DNA from: Chloroflexota bacterium
GTDB taxonomy: Bacteria > Chloroflexota > UBA6077 > FW602-bin22 > CADDYW01
Length of the DNA: 64,000 bases
NCBI GenBank assembly: GCA_021324795.1
Contig: JAJPIK010000030.1
Span: forward strand, 186,001-250,000
Direction: 5' to 3'
Shown here piece after piece: positions 1-8,764 of this stretch (position 1 is its first letter; the number at the start of each line of letters is the position of its first letter). Below the pieces are notes generated by a model, which was not told the origin of the DNA, did not search any database, and saw nothing but the letters and a program-made list of their open reading frames with translations. Both the position numbers and the translations under genes were made by a program.

Positions 1-1065
1 GCCCAGCAAGGCATAACCACGGGTGACCTGGAAGTTGCCGCGCTCTTGCGGCAGACGAATAAGCCGGTGCTGGTAGTCGCGAACAAAGCCGATACTGCGA
101 ATCGACGCCTTGAATCAGCCGAGTTTTACCGGCTGGGGTTGAGAGAGGTCTACCCGATCTCGTCGCTCCATGGGACAGGGACCGGCGATTTGCTGGACGC
201 GGTGGTTGCTCACTTACCCTCGATACCAACCGAAGCGCCAACGAGTGAAGAAGGGGTGCGCGTTGCCTTCGTCGGCCGACCGAACGTGGGGAAATCATCT
301 CTCCTCAACGCGATCGTTGGACGCGAGCGTGCCGTCGTCACCGAAATTCCAGGAACCACCCGCGACACGATCGATACAAGCCTGGAAATAGACGGACGCC
401 GCTTGACATTAGTTGACACTGCGGGCGTGCGTCGCCGGGGCCGCATCGAGGCCGGAATCGAGCGCTACAGCGTGATCCGTTCAATTCGAGCAATCGAGCG
501 GGCTGACATCATCGCGGTTATTCTGGATGCCAGTGAAGGGGTCACCGCTCAGGATACGCATCTGGCCGGCTTTGCTCGTGACGAGGCAAAAGGTATCTTA
601 CTGGTAGTAAACAAGTGGGATCTGGTGCCGCAGACGAGCCAGGTGAAAGAAGAGTGGACGCTCCAAGTCCGGGAGGAGTTCAAGTTCATCCCATATTCCC
701 CGCTGCTCTTCGTTTCGGCGAAACAGCGCTGGCAGATCAGCGACATCGTCAACACGGTTTTTCAGATATCCGAACAACGGTACAAACGGGTGTCAACTGC
801 GGCCTTGAACGACGTCATCGAGGAAGCACTCCACGCTCATTCGCCAGGGACAAGTCGTGGCCGACAGCTCAAGATCTACTACGTCACGCAGGTGTCGGTC
901 AATCCGCCGACCTTCGTCTTCTTCGTGAACGATGCGGCCCTCCTTCAGTTTTCTTACCAACGTTACCTTGAAAACCGCATCCGTCGGGCATTCGGATTTG
1001 AAGGCACCGCGGTGCGAATGATCTTTCGCACCCGGGTGGCAAATCAGTTGGAAAAGAGGGCATGA
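1..1065 (+). CDS. der: Ribosome biogenesis GTPase Der (EngA), 5' end missing
   Basis: The reading frame is open from the first base, so the N-terminal part lies outside the window. The visible part begins near the end of GTPase domain 1 (its G4 motif is NKAD, encoded near position 85). The complete second GTPase domain follows: P-loop GRPNVGKSS, the TRDT switch, DTAG and NKWD. The KH-like C-terminal domain ends in a basic tail. Der is a tandem-GTPase protein that acts in 50S subunit maturation. Its stop codon overlaps the plsY start (ATGA), a der-plsY order seen in many bacteria. Identification is firm; only the 5' end is unknown. Confidence 0.97.
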   Translation, partial: AQQGITTGDLEVAALLRQTNKPVLVVANKADTANRRLESAEFYRLGLREVYPISSLHGTGTGDLLDAVVAHLPSIPTEAPTSEEGVRVAFVGRPNVGKSSLLNAIVGRERAVVTEIPGTTRDTIDTSLEIDGRRLTLVDTAGVRRRGRIEAGIERYSVIRSIRAIERADIIAVILDASEGVTAQDTHLAGFARDEAKGILLVVNKWDLVPQTSQVKEEWTLQVREEFKFIPYSPLLFVSAKQRWQISDIVNTVFQISEQRYKRVSTAALNDVIEEALHAHSPGTSRGRQLKIYYVTQVSVNPPTFVFFVNDAALLQFSYQRYLENRIRRAFGFEGTAVRMIFRTRVANQLEKRA

Positions 1066-1697
1066 TCGTCATCAGCGCGGCGATCGTCATCGCCAGCTAT
1101 CTTCTCGGGGCGATCCCTTTTGGACTGCTGGTTGCCCGCTGGCAACGTGGAATCGATATTCGCAAATACGGTAGCGGTAGCACGGGCGCCACGAACGTTC
1201 TGCGTACCCTTGGCTGGCGCGCCTCGGCAATCGTTTTCGCAAGTGACTTAGCCAAGACAATCGTACCGGTGCTCGTGGCTCGGTTACTTACCGGTTCTGC
1301 CTGGGTCGAGTCACTCTGCGCGGTCGCAGCGATCGCTGGTCATTGCTGGCCCGTCTACAGCAACTGGTCCGGCGGTCGGGGCGTGACGAGTTCCCTCGGC
1401 GGCTTAATCGTTCTCCAGCCGATTTTGGCGGTTGCCTGCCTCGCCGTCACCGCGATCGTTGTCTCCGTGTCGCGCTTCGTCTCGCTGGGATCCCTCGCAG
1501 GGGTTGCTTTTGGAACGGTAGTGATGGCAATTTTGGTCGCGACCGGCTCGGTGCCGACCGGCTACGTCGTGATGGTCCTCGGCTCACCCTTGATTGTCTT
1601 TATCCGCCATCGGGAGAATATTCTGCGCTTGCTGGCCGGTACAGAGAGGAAAATCGGTCAGACGAGCGAAGGTGCCCGCCCCCAAACCCAAACCTGA
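1062..1697 (+). CDS. plsY: Glycerol-3-phosphate acyltransferase PlsY
   Basis: This 211-residue polytopic membrane protein has the PlsY signatures: GAIPFGLLVA near residue 17, GSGSTGATNVLRTLG near residue 37, GHCWPVY near residue 93 and GGRGVTSSLGG near residue 103. PlsY transfers the acyl group from acyl-phosphate to glycerol-3-phosphate, the first step of phospholipid synthesis. The start ATG overlaps the der stop, so translation is probably coupled. Its partner plsX, which makes acyl-phosphate, is encoded at about 12 kb on the other strand. Confidence 0.95.
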   Translation: MIVISAAIVIASYLLGAIPFGLLVARWQRGIDIRKYGSGSTGATNVLRTLGWRASAIVFASDLAKTIVPVLVARLLTGSAWVESLCAVAAIAGHCWPVYSNWSGGRGVTSSLGGLIVLQPILAVACLAVTAIVVSVSRFVSLGSLAGVAFGTVVMAILVATGSVPTGYVVMVLGSPLIVFIRHRENILRLLAGTERKIGQTSEGARPQTQT

Positions 1698-1742
1698 GCG
1701 CCAGCGTAGTCGATAAAGGTACGCCTCGCCCCCAGCCCCCTT

Positions 1743-2063
1743 TTATGCCGAGCGTGGCAGACGACGACGAGGTGCCCCCCCGGTGAAGACCGCCGCTACC
1801 AGCGCCGCGGGCCAAAGGAGCCACGCGCGCAGTCCTGCTGGGCTCGAGATAGACCGCTTTGTCCCGGCACGCCGGGCGCGCAGTTTTGCCAGGATCTCCT
1901 GTCTTTGTGCCTGTAAAGCGATGATCTGGCTGTCGTGAAAGTCCGAGCCAAAGCGATAACGGCGGAAAAGGCGATCCTCGCGCTTGATCCGGTCGATCTC
2001 AGCATCCACCTCTCGCAACTCATTCCGCAGACGCGCCAAAGCAAAGCGATCAACTTCATCCAT
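1743..2063 (-). CDS. Small coiled-coil protein with one C-terminal membrane segment
   Basis: I do not recognise a family. The protein of about 106 residues has a charged, heptad-like helical N-terminal half (residues 5-65, rich in Arg, Glu and Leu). A basic linker follows, then one hydrophobic stretch (about residues 80-97, WLLWPAALVAAVF) and an arginine-rich tail. A GAGG sequence lies about 12 bases before the ATG at 2063; a GTG one codon upstream is an alternative start. It converges with plsY. The 275 bases upstream are AT-rich and show no other gene. Confidence 0.55.
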   Translation of the reverse strand: MDEVDRFALARLRNELREVDAEIDRIKREDRLFRRYRFGSDFHDSQIIALQAQRQEILAKLRARRAGTKRSISSPAGLRAWLLWPAALVAAVFTGGAPRRRLPRSA

Positions 2064-2338
2064 CACGTCAGCAACCTCAGTAGCGCGAAAGATAGAACAA
2101 ACCCTTGACTGTGATCTTGGTAAGAATTAACTCACGAAATGCACTTTGTTTCTTTGGGCCGGCAACATTGCCGTCTCGGTTCGGAGAAGGAAACCAGCGG
2201 CGCGATTATAGCATTATCTGATTCGCGCAACAATCCGCTCTACTGGCTGTTTAACGTTTCCCTAATACTCTCGCTACTCTTTATCCTTTGTTATTCTGCC
2301 GAAGTGCTGAGATATTAAATATTAACTTCTCCACAACG

Positions 2339-3247
2339 TCAAAGAATCGTCTGACCAAAAGCAGAGAGGATCAGATCGGTCGCCAAGCGTCCTGTTTGGT
2401 TTTCGTGATCGCGGAACGAGTTCACTTCAACCGCTTCGATTGATCCGAGAATTCCGGTCTGCGCTACCATTTCGAGTGCCAAGTGAGCTTCGCGAATCGT
2501 GATGCCGCCGGCAACCGGCGTACCGACGCCCGGAGCGGAGTGCGGATCGACAACATCGAGATCTAAGCTGAGATGAAGCTGGCCCGGCTGGGGATTGAGG
2601 CGGTCGAGCACACGCTGCATGATCTCATACATGCCATAGCGATCGATGTCAGCCACGGTATAAACGCAGATCCCCAAGTGCCGAATCAACTCGCGCTCCC
2701 CTGGGTCCGTGCGGCGCAAGCCAACGATCGCGACGCGCTCTGGGGTCAGCACGCGACTTTCCCAATCGAGCCCAGGCAGGAGCTCAGGCACCTGGCCGAG
2801 AGCAATTGCCAGCGGCATGCCATGGATATTGCCACTCGGTGTGGTGGCCGGGGTGTTCAAATCCGGATGAGCATCCAGCCAAAGAACCTTTGTCTCCGGC
2901 CGCTGGTCCAGTACACCCCGCAGCGAGCCCGCAGCAAGTGAATGGTCACCGCCGAGGATAATCGGCGTCGCTCCCCCCGCCAGAGTGTCACTCACCCGAC
3001 TCCGAACCGTTTGACAAACCTGAGCAACGACCTCGCTGTAGCGGGCAGTGGGATTTCCGACCGGGACTTCCGCCGCGATCTGAATTGGCAGATTCCCCCC
3101 GTCGACCACGTCGTAGCCAAGCTCACGGAGTCGAGGAATTAGCCCAGCGTGTCGCATCGCGGATGGACCGACGTCCACACCTCGCAAACCCGCGCCGAGA
3201 TCCATCGGGACTCCGAGAACCTCGATCCTCCCCAAGGACTTGTTCAT
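2339..3247 (-). CDS. rocF: Arginase
   Basis: This 302-residue protein of the ureohydrolase family hydrolyses arginine to ornithine and urea. The manganese-binding motifs are all present: GGDHS near residue 98, DAHPDLN near residue 125 and SLDLDVVDP near residue 227. A long loop with GVGTPVAGG and a late Glu (EAVEVN) match arginase rather than agmatinase. A NIPSNAP-family gene lies 16 bases upstream in the same direction, so the two are probably cotranscribed. Confidence 0.93.
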   Translation of the reverse strand: MNKSLGRIEVLGVPMDLGAGLRGVDVGPSAMRHAGLIPRLRELGYDVVDGGNLPIQIAAEVPVGNPTARYSEVVAQVCQTVRSRVSDTLAGGATPIILGGDHSLAAGSLRGVLDQRPETKVLWLDAHPDLNTPATTPSGNIHGMPLAIALGQVPELLPGLDWESRVLTPERVAIVGLRRTDPGERELIRHLGICVYTVADIDRYGMYEIMQRVLDRLNPQPGQLHLSLDLDVVDPHSAPGVGTPVAGGITIREAHLALEMVAQTGILGSIEAVEVNSFRDHENQTGRLATDLILSAFGQTIL

Positions 3248-3263
3248 TTGTGCTTACTCGTGC

Positions 3264-3587
3264 CTATTGTAGTGGTGAATACGTCGTCGGTTTCATGAAG
3301 GTTGAGATCACACGCGCGACGATGGGTCCGTCTTCTTCCGACTTAGCTCGAGCCGCGATCCACTCCGGATCCGCTTGAAAAGCGTTCCACAACCGCTCTC
3401 GCTGCGCCATGTCTTCCCAGGCGAGGACGTAAGTTAAACGATTACTGACACCGATCACGTCTTCCCAGAAGGCCACGGGCTTGATGCCGTGCCGCTCGAA
3501 AATGCGGCAGGTTGTCGTCGCGAATCGTTGGTGAAGGTTCCCCATTTTTCCTGGAACTGCTTCGTAGATCCGGAGTTCGTAAATCAT
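3264..3587 (-). CDS. NIPSNAP family protein
   Basis: About 107 residues starting MIYELRIYE, the typical N-terminus of NIPSNAP proteins (dimeric alpha-beta barrel fold). Later parts such as [11 protein letters not shown] and LTYVLAWED also fit. I chose the internal ATG at 3587 because AGGAG lies 10 bases upstream and because the family starts here; the frame extends a further 11 codons upstream without a ribosome-binding site. The biochemical function of the family is unclear. Arginase follows after 16 bases. Confidence 0.82.
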   Translation of the reverse strand: MIYELRIYEAVPGKMGNLHQRFATTTCRIFERHGIKPVAFWEDVIGVSNRLTYVLAWEDMAQRERLWNAFQADPEWIAARAKSEEDGPIVARVISTFMKPTTYSPLQ

Positions 3588-3637
3588 CCCCTTATCACTC
3601 CTCGCACGGCATTCAGCCACAGTATACTACAAACCCA

Positions 3638-3646
3638 TGATATAAT
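3638..3646 (+). promoter_or_regulatory. Extended -10 promoter for gcvH-mobA
   Basis: TGATATAAT is a perfect -10 hexamer preceded by the TGn extension. It lies 53 bases before the gcvH GTG. No good -35 is visible, as expected for extended -10 promoters. The hisA upstream region has the same TGnTATAATCGGC arrangement. Confidence 0.6.
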
Positions 3647-3698
3647 CGGCCCCGATAGCCCGCAGCTCGAGCAAGGGAATGGCGGGTATGGAGGGAGC

Positions 3699-4076
3699 GT
3701 GTATCCCCAAGATCTACGGTATACTAAGGACCACGAATGGATCCGCGTAGAGGGCGCGCGGGGGGTCGTGGGGATTACTTACTTCGCTCAGGAACAACTT
3801 GGCGACGTCGTGTTTGTCGAGCTACCGAAGGTCGGAACCCGGGTCGAGCAAGGGAAGACGTTTGGGGTGGTCGAGTCGGTCAAGACTGCCTCGGATCTCT
3901 TCGCTCCGGTGAGTGGGACAGTGGTAGAAGTGAATGAGAAGCTCATCGACCGCCCCGAGCTCGTCAACCAGGATCCATATGGCGAGGGGTGGATGATCGT
4001 GGTCGAGATGTCTGATCCATCACAAGTCGCCTCACTCTTGACCGCCGAGCAGTACGAAGCCCTTCTTCCGAAGTGA
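3699..4076 (+). CDS. gcvH: Glycine cleavage system H protein
   Basis: About 125 residues; starts [14 protein letters not shown]. It carries the lipoyl domain motif [18 protein letters not shown], in which the Lys of ESVKTASD is the lipoylation site. H protein shuttles the aminomethyl group between the P, T and L proteins. The GTG at 3699 was chosen because a GGAGGG sequence sits just upstream and the family starts here; the frame is open for another 70 codons upstream without homologous sequence. No gcvP or gcvT is nearby. Its stop overlaps the mobA GTG. Confidence 0.93.
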   Translation: MYPQDLRYTKDHEWIRVEGARGVVGITYFAQEQLGDVVFVELPKVGTRVEQGKTFGVVESVKTASDLFAPVSGTVVEVNEKLIDRPELVNQDPYGEGWMIVVEMSDPSQVASLLTAEQYEALLPK

Positions 4077-4732
4077 CCGCGCCAATCAGCGTCGTGATCA
4101 TCGCCGGGGGCAAGAGCCGTCGTCTCGGCATCGACAAGCGAAAACTGCTTCTCGCCAATGGTCGAACTCTGCTCGAGGAAACGGTCGCACGATTGACTCG
4201 GCTCAGCGACGACATCGCGGTCGTGGCTGGCTTTGGTGAAGTATTGACCAGCATCCAGGGTGCCCGGATCTATTCGGACCAGGTAGACAATGCCGGGCCA
4301 CTCGCCGGCCTCGCCGTCGGGCTTTCGGTTGTTCGGCATGAGTTCGCTCTTGTCGTCGCCGTGGATTTACCGTTCTTGGATTTGACTCTTCTCCGCTGGC
4401 TGATTGCCCAACCCCGTGACTATGATCTGCTGCTCCCTCGCCACCGCGATGGCCGCTGTGAACCACTCCAGGCAATTTACCGGACGACCTGCCTGCCAGT
4501 GATCCAGAATCGACTCCGCCTTGGCCAACTCAAGCTCCTCGATCTGACGGTGGAGCTTCGCGTGCATTTTGTCGATGAAGTCGACGACGTCGCGTGTGGC
4601 CCAGACGCGTTCTTTAATCTCAACACTCCCGAAGACCTCCAGCGAGTCCGCCCACTCCTCGCCTGCACTCACGGCCTGGACTGGTATAACTTATGCCAGC
4701 TTTGCTATCGACCAGACCAGCCGGGTAACTGA
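4073..4732 (+). CDS. mobA: Molybdenum cofactor guanylyltransferase-like protein
   Basis: This 219-residue nucleotidyltransferase-fold protein has the MobA nucleotide-binding motif [12 protein letters not shown] at residues 11-22, an acidic metal site in VVAVDLPFL near residue 101, and [10 protein letters not shown] near residue 182. MobA joins GMP to molybdopterin. The GTG start overlaps the gcvH stop by 4 bases. The last 25 residues (three Cys in a short tail) are not typical of MobA. A related NTP transferase role (MocA-like) cannot be excluded. Confidence 0.8.
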   Translation: MTAPISVVIIAGGKSRRLGIDKRKLLLANGRTLLEETVARLTRLSDDIAVVAGFGEVLTSIQGARIYSDQVDNAGPLAGLAVGLSVVRHEFALVVAVDLPFLDLTLLRWLIAQPRDYDLLLPRHRDGRCEPLQAIYRTTCLPVIQNRLRLGQLKLLDLTVELRVHFVDEVDDVACGPDAFFNLNTPEDLQRVRPLLACTHGLDWYNLCQLCYRPDQPGN

Positions 4733-4825
4733 CGGTCTACGAGCGTCTGCTCGGATGGCCAAAGCAAAAATGCCGCGAACTAGATATAATGTAAAGCGAC
4801 CAGTGACTTTCTCTAGGGAGGAGCT

Positions 4826-5593
4826 TTGGGAGAGGACAGGTCTGCCATCCGGATCGCGGCAATTGCCGACGTTCATTGTTACGATGAGCTACAAGGGCGC
4901 TTGCGACACGAGTTAGAACCAGTCAATGACGAGGCCGATGTCCTGGTAATTGCCGGTGACGTCACCCTCAATGGCAAGGTCGAGGAAGCCCGCATTCTTA
5001 CTGAAGAGATTTCCGTCGTGCATATACCAATTGTCGGCGTACTCGGAAATCATGATTATGAAAAGAACCAGGAAAACGCTATTGCTGTTGAGCTAAGCCG
5101 GGCTGGCGTCATCGTGCTCGACGGTCACACCTTTGTGATGAACTGCCGCGGCCGTACCGTTGGGTTTACGGGAGTGAAGGGTTTCTGTGGCGGCTTTGGC
5201 GATCGATTAGTAGCACCGTTTGGTGAGCTACCCCTGAAAGATTTCGTCCGGGCCGGTCAGATCGAAGCCAACAAGCTTGACGCCGGTTTACGAACGCTGC
5301 GCGTTACTGATTCAACTGATTTTGTCGTCGCAGTGGTGCATTATGCTCCCGTGCGCGACACAGTGATCGGAGAGTCACCGGAGCTTTTTCCATTCCTTGG
5401 TAACAGCAGTCTGAGTGAACCGGTTGATCGGTACGAGGCAGACGTCGTCTTCCACGGTCATGCCCACTATGGCTCGCCGGTTGGGCGCACACCACGGGGT
5501 ATTCCCGTCTATAACGTCGCACGCCCGCTTGTTCGCTCGTTCGTGGTGCACTACCTCGCGGAGAGTAGAGTACCATCCTTCGCCCGCTCCTAA
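4826..5593 (+). CDS. Metallophosphoesterase
   Basis: A 255-residue calcineurin-like phosphoesterase. The metal-binding motifs are in order: ADVHCY near residue 14, AGDVTLNGK near residue 41, GNHDYEK near residue 72, a late HY, and FHGHAHYGSP near residue 195. The substrate cannot be read from the sequence. The start is TTG at 4826, supported by GGAGGAG 5 bases upstream. A TATAAT at 4785-4790 may be its own -10, but no -35 is clear. Confidence 0.85.
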   Translation: MGEDRSAIRIAAIADVHCYDELQGRLRHELEPVNDEADVLVIAGDVTLNGKVEEARILTEEISVVHIPIVGVLGNHDYEKNQENAIAVELSRAGVIVLDGHTFVMNCRGRTVGFTGVKGFCGGFGDRLVAPFGELPLKDFVRAGQIEANKLDAGLRTLRVTDSTDFVVAVVHYAPVRDTVIGESPELFPFLGNSSLSEPVDRYEADVVFHGHAHYGSPVGRTPRGIPVYNVARPLVRSFVVHYLAESRVPSFARS

Positions 5594-5597
5594 ACTT

Positions 5598-5662
5598 GTC
5601 AGGCGCGGGCTGCACAAGAAGAGATCGGGTGGCAGCGAGCTTCTTGCTGCCACAAGCCTGAC
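5598..5662. terminator. Nested hairpin between convergent genes
   Basis: Two nested perfect stems: outer GTCAGGC (5598-5604) with GCCTGAC (5656-5662), inner GTGGCAGC (5629-5636) with GCTGCCAC (5646-5653). It lies directly after the phosphoesterase stop and before the stop of the converging nucleotidyltransferase. There is no clear U-tract, so the terminator role is inferred from position. Confidence 0.45.
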
Positions 5663-5695
5663 CGTGCCGCCTTCCAGACGTGCTCCCGGCCTACT

Positions 5696-6526
5696 TCAGG
5701 CCACCCGGTCTGGTCGGACCAACCCTTCTTTCACCATGTGTGCCGCTTCGGCCCGGTCCAGATCGAGGTCATGAGCAGTCCAGCCTTGGGCCACTGCCCA
5801 GGGTAAGCGGGCGTCACGCAGCCCTTCCTCGATATCGATCAAGTACGAAAAGCGATCGAGTAACGTTCCGCGGCAAACCGGTGGCTCAGACGACACGAAA
5901 TGAGCCTGGTATCGCCACCGCTCTTCCAGCTCGTGAAGGAACCAGGCGGGAAAATCCGAGCGGTCGCCGGGATAGACAAACTGGTACAGGTTGACGTAGA
6001 ACATCAACACTTGCCAACATGGCTCGAACCGTTCGAGGAGGTGCTGCCAGTCCATCGTCGCGTGGCACGATCGAATCAGGTGCAGAATGTCGGCGCCGTC
6101 AAAGCGCTCGCGGTGCGCTACGTAGGCTTTGATCCAGATCATCTCCTCGACTGGCGCGATCCGTACCGGCTGACCGAGGATAGACGCTGGCAGACCTCGG
6201 GCGTACCATTGCTCATCAATCGTCGCCCGCCAGCCACCGAACCCAAAGATAAGGTCAACATAATACTTACCACGAGCAGCGGCCGCCAGCCAATGGGGAG
6301 CGCTGACCCTAACCCAATAACCATTTGTCGCGAGCACGGCCAGCGCGTTGGTAACGTCGCTCGGCACCAGAAAAAGATCGAGATCCTTGGTGTCTCGCCA
6401 AACTCCGGTATAGTGGCCGATGGCTGCCGCACCGGCTACGACGTAGTGAATGTTGTGCTGATTGAGAAGTCGAAGCGCCTGGCGATGTACTTCCTGCTCT
6501 TCTAACGACACACTCAATAGTTGCAT
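5696..6526 (-). CDS. Nucleotidyltransferase-fold protein
   Basis: A 276-residue protein whose first 100 residues resemble a minimal nucleotidyltransferase domain. HYVVAGAAAIGHYTGVWRDTKDLDLFL near residue 27 holds the G-[AS] helix and the D-x-D metal ligands (KDLDLF). The C-terminal 150 residues are helical and rich in Trp and aromatic residues. A GAGGGA sequence is 5 bases before the ATG. Such domains occur in antitoxin-like and small-molecule-modifying enzymes; the actual substrate is unknown. No HEPN partner gene is adjacent. Confidence 0.7.
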   Translation of the reverse strand: MQLLSVSLEEQEVHRQALRLLNQHNIHYVVAGAAAIGHYTGVWRDTKDLDLFLVPSDVTNALAVLATNGYWVRVSAPHWLAAAARGKYYVDLIFGFGGWRATIDEQWYARGLPASILGQPVRIAPVEEMIWIKAYVAHRERFDGADILHLIRSCHATMDWQHLLERFEPCWQVLMFYVNLYQFVYPGDRSDFPAWFLHELEERWRYQAHFVSSEPPVCRGTLLDRFSYLIDIEEGLRDARLPWAVAQGWTAHDLDLDRAEAAHMVKEGLVRPDRVA

Positions 6527-6731
6527 CCAGGTCCCTCAAACCAACGTCGTGGCGATAAGTGTTGGTGGCCGCAATGAACGTGCCAAAAAAGAGCCTTGGA
6601 CTCAGACGATCCGGGCAGGCCAGATCTGCTGAGGGGTGGAGGACCCTCTGCAACAGGCAGCCAGGCCGCGCGGCACGGATTTTGCGTCTGCGAGTAACCG
6701 ATATCGTTGGCTTTGGTGAGGAGGATCAACG

Positions 6732-7028
6732 ATGCAGACTTCCAACCTGCCACCCTTTGTGGGGTCACGTCCTAGTACACCCTCAGCCGTTTCCAGTGAT
6801 CGTTCTCGGCGGATCGTCCACTCGGCAGAGCAAACGTTGTTCCTCCAGCGCTTTCAGACGCTGTTGTCAAAACGACAACAACACGTTGGTAATCTGCGGC
6901 CGGACGATTGGCGCATGAGACTGATTGACAAAGCCCTTTATTCGACGTACCTTGATTGTCTGCAGCTTGACGTTCGGGATGAGGTCCGCGAAATTCTACG
7001 CCGATGCCGTGTCGAGAAGTCAGTATAG
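6732..7028 (+). CDS. Small uncharacterised protein
   Basis: 98 residues with no family I can name. Support for translation is a strong GAGGAGG 7 bases before the ATG and codon use like the neighbours. The N-terminal 30 residues are Ser/Pro/Arg-rich and probably disordered. Residues 35-95 look helical and charged (FLQRFQTLLSKR, DVRDEVREILRR). The SRPBCC gene begins 54 bases downstream on the same strand. Confidence 0.5.
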   Translation: MQTSNLPPFVGSRPSTPSAVSSDRSRRIVHSAEQTLFLQRFQTLLSKRQQHVGNLRPDDWRMRLIDKALYSTYLDCLQLDVRDEVREILRRCRVEKSV

Positions 7029-7082
7029 CCACGGCGCTGGATCAAATATTTATCAATGGCCCCGACTGGGCAATGGGTGAGT

Positions 7083-7538
7083 ATGGCTTTCGTGGAAGAG
7101 CGCGCCGTCATCGCGGCGCCGATTACCGCGGTCTTCGAAGCGATCAGTGACGTCCGGCGCGCTCGTACGTGGCTGGAAGGATTTAGTCAATTTGACCTAC
7201 TGCCCGGCCCAGAACGTGGCCGTGGCGCGCGCGTGCGTGCCGCCGGCAATCTGCTTGGATTTTCGATCGAGACGATCCTGGAGATCGTCGAATATACGCC
7301 ACCTACTCGGCTCGTCTCGCGATCGAGCGCGCCAATCCGAAGCCAGACCACTTGGGAATTGAAGGAAATCCCAGGGGGTACCCTCGTCACTTACACGGGC
7401 GAATATCATCTGCCACTTGCGCTGCGGATCTTCGGCGACCGAGCGGTCGCTAGCCTTGTCTCGACCCAGACTCGACAGTCCTTGGAAAACCTCCGTCGGA
7501 TCCTCGAACCCACTGCATCCTCTCCAGAAACCTGCTAG
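7083..7538 (+). CDS. SRPBCC-family lipid/small-molecule binding protein
   Basis: About 151 residues. The pattern FVEERAVIAAPITAVFEAISDVRRARTWLEGF is the typical first strand and helix of the Bet v 1/START-like (SRPBCC) fold, and the long C-terminal helix ends near SLENLRRILE. The family binds hydrophobic ligands or acts as a cyclase/aromatase-like scaffold; nothing here defines the ligand. The start is uncertain: ATG at 7083, GTG at 7077 and ATG at 7056 are all in frame. Confidence 0.75.
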   Translation: MAFVEERAVIAAPITAVFEAISDVRRARTWLEGFSQFDLLPGPERGRGARVRAAGNLLGFSIETILEIVEYTPPTRLVSRSSAPIRSQTTWELKEIPGGTLVTYTGEYHLPLALRIFGDRAVASLVSTQTRQSLENLRRILEPTASSPETC

Positions 7539-7579
7539 AATTATCTCTACTTCGTTCCGTGGGGTCGAAAAGTCTGGTG

Positions 7580-7771
7580 ATGACAACGTTTCGTAACCTA
7601 GTTAGTCGACATCCGATGCTCATCGCCTGGGTCGTTTTGGCGATTGGCATGGTTGCAATGCTCCTCTATGCGGCGAAGGACGTTGCGCTGTTACCATCCC
7701 AGATGGCTGTTCTCATCATAGCCACGGTCTTGCTAGCCGGTGCCTGTGTCTGGATCCTTACCTGGGAGTAG
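7580..7771 (+). CDS. Small two-helix membrane protein
   Basis: About 63 residues made almost entirely of two hydrophobic segments (about residues 16-34, LIAWVVLAIGMVAMLLYAA, and 42-60, MAVLIIATVLLAGACVWIL). No family is recognised. It lies between the SRPBCC gene and the CorA-like gene on the same strand. The ATG at 7580 is preferred, but a GTG at 7559 is also in frame. Confidence 0.5.
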   Translation: MTTFRNLVSRHPMLIAWVVLAIGMVAMLLYAAKDVALLPSQMAVLIIATVLLAGACVWILTWE

Positions 7772-7804
7772 TCGCCATCGCACCTCCGAGCCAATGCCAC
7801 TGCC

Positions 7805-8746
7805 ATGTCTGCTGAAATTGCTGTCTCGGAATCGGCGGTTCAGTCTATTCAAAGCCACGGCATCACCTGGTTCGACGTTGAGCGTCCTACCAAGCGAGAT
7901 TGTGCCCGACTGGCTGAAGCGCATCAGCTTTTGACCCGAGATAGCGAGACCTTCCTTGACCGCAGTCGCCTCTCGAGTTTCACTCGTCGCGACGGATACG
8001 ATCTTCTCGTCCTGCAAGTGCCAATCGTCGCAACGAGTCGCCGACGAGCCAATCCGTCAATTAGTCCAGTCAGCATCGTGATCGGACCAGACTACGCTCT
8101 GACCATCCATTACGGTGACGTTCGCCCCTTGATTCGCTTTTTCCGAGAGTTGGAAACGGACGATCGGGCACGGGGCGAAACGTTCGGCAGAGGTGTGCCA
8201 ACTCTTATCCTCGCTATCGTCCAGCGCTTGATTGACGCAACCATTGGATCACGCGGCTACCTTGAGCGAGCGATCACCGCGCAAGAGGAATTGATCAATC
8301 ACAATGATGGAGGGAACGACCTGACCGGTACGGCACTACGCCTCCGCAAGGAGGTGCAAAGATTGCGGCGGATCACCATACCCGCGGTATCGGTACTCCG
8401 GGAGCTTCGGCAAAGCAGGCCGGTTGACGAGTTAGATCAGGATTGGGAGATGCTTACCGCCCGTTTGGACGCACTGCTCACCAGTCTTGACGACGATTTA
8501 TCCGCCCTCGACGGCGTCTTGCTCGCCGCGAGCGCGGTTGCCCAGCTCCGAATGAGCCGCTACCTGCGTGCCCTCCTCGCTCTGTCAGTCCTCGCGTTGC
8601 CCGTCCTCGTGGTAACGACGACCCTCGGCATGACCGTGAATAGCCCTCTCACTGGCCAGCCCTATGGCTTCACGATCGGACTGGCGATTGCCGGGGTCGT
8701 CTTCTTGGTGGCATTATTCATGGCTCGCTACAGCCGACTGATCTGA
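7805..8746 (+). CDS. CorA-family divalent cation transporter, variant pore motif
   Basis: 313 residues with the CorA architecture: soluble alpha/beta N-terminal domain (1-150), long helices (150-250, with a basic RLRKEVQRLRR segment) and two C-terminal membrane segments (about 256-276 and 288-308). CorA proteins form pentameric Mg2+/Co2+ channels. The usual GMN selectivity motif at the end of the first membrane helix reads GMTVN here, so the ion selected is uncertain. The start ATG has no clear ribosome-binding site. Confidence 0.8.
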   Translation: MSAEIAVSESAVQSIQSHGITWFDVERPTKRDCARLAEAHQLLTRDSETFLDRSRLSSFTRRDGYDLLVLQVPIVATSRRRANPSISPVSIVIGPDYALTIHYGDVRPLIRFFRELETDDRARGETFGRGVPTLILAIVQRLIDATIGSRGYLERAITAQEELINHNDGGNDLTGTALRLRKEVQRLRRITIPAVSVLRELRQSRPVDELDQDWEMLTARLDALLTSLDDDLSALDGVLLAASAVAQLRMSRYLRALLALSVLALPVLVVTTTLGMTVNSPLTGQPYGFTIGLAIAGVVFLVALFMARYSRLI

Positions 8747-8764
8747 GCGTGGGCGTAATCCGCA

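Noticed and set aside
3489-3698. N-terminal extension of GcvH
   Set aside because: H proteins start at the VYPQDLRY region; the extension overlaps the NIPSNAP gene and the promoter.
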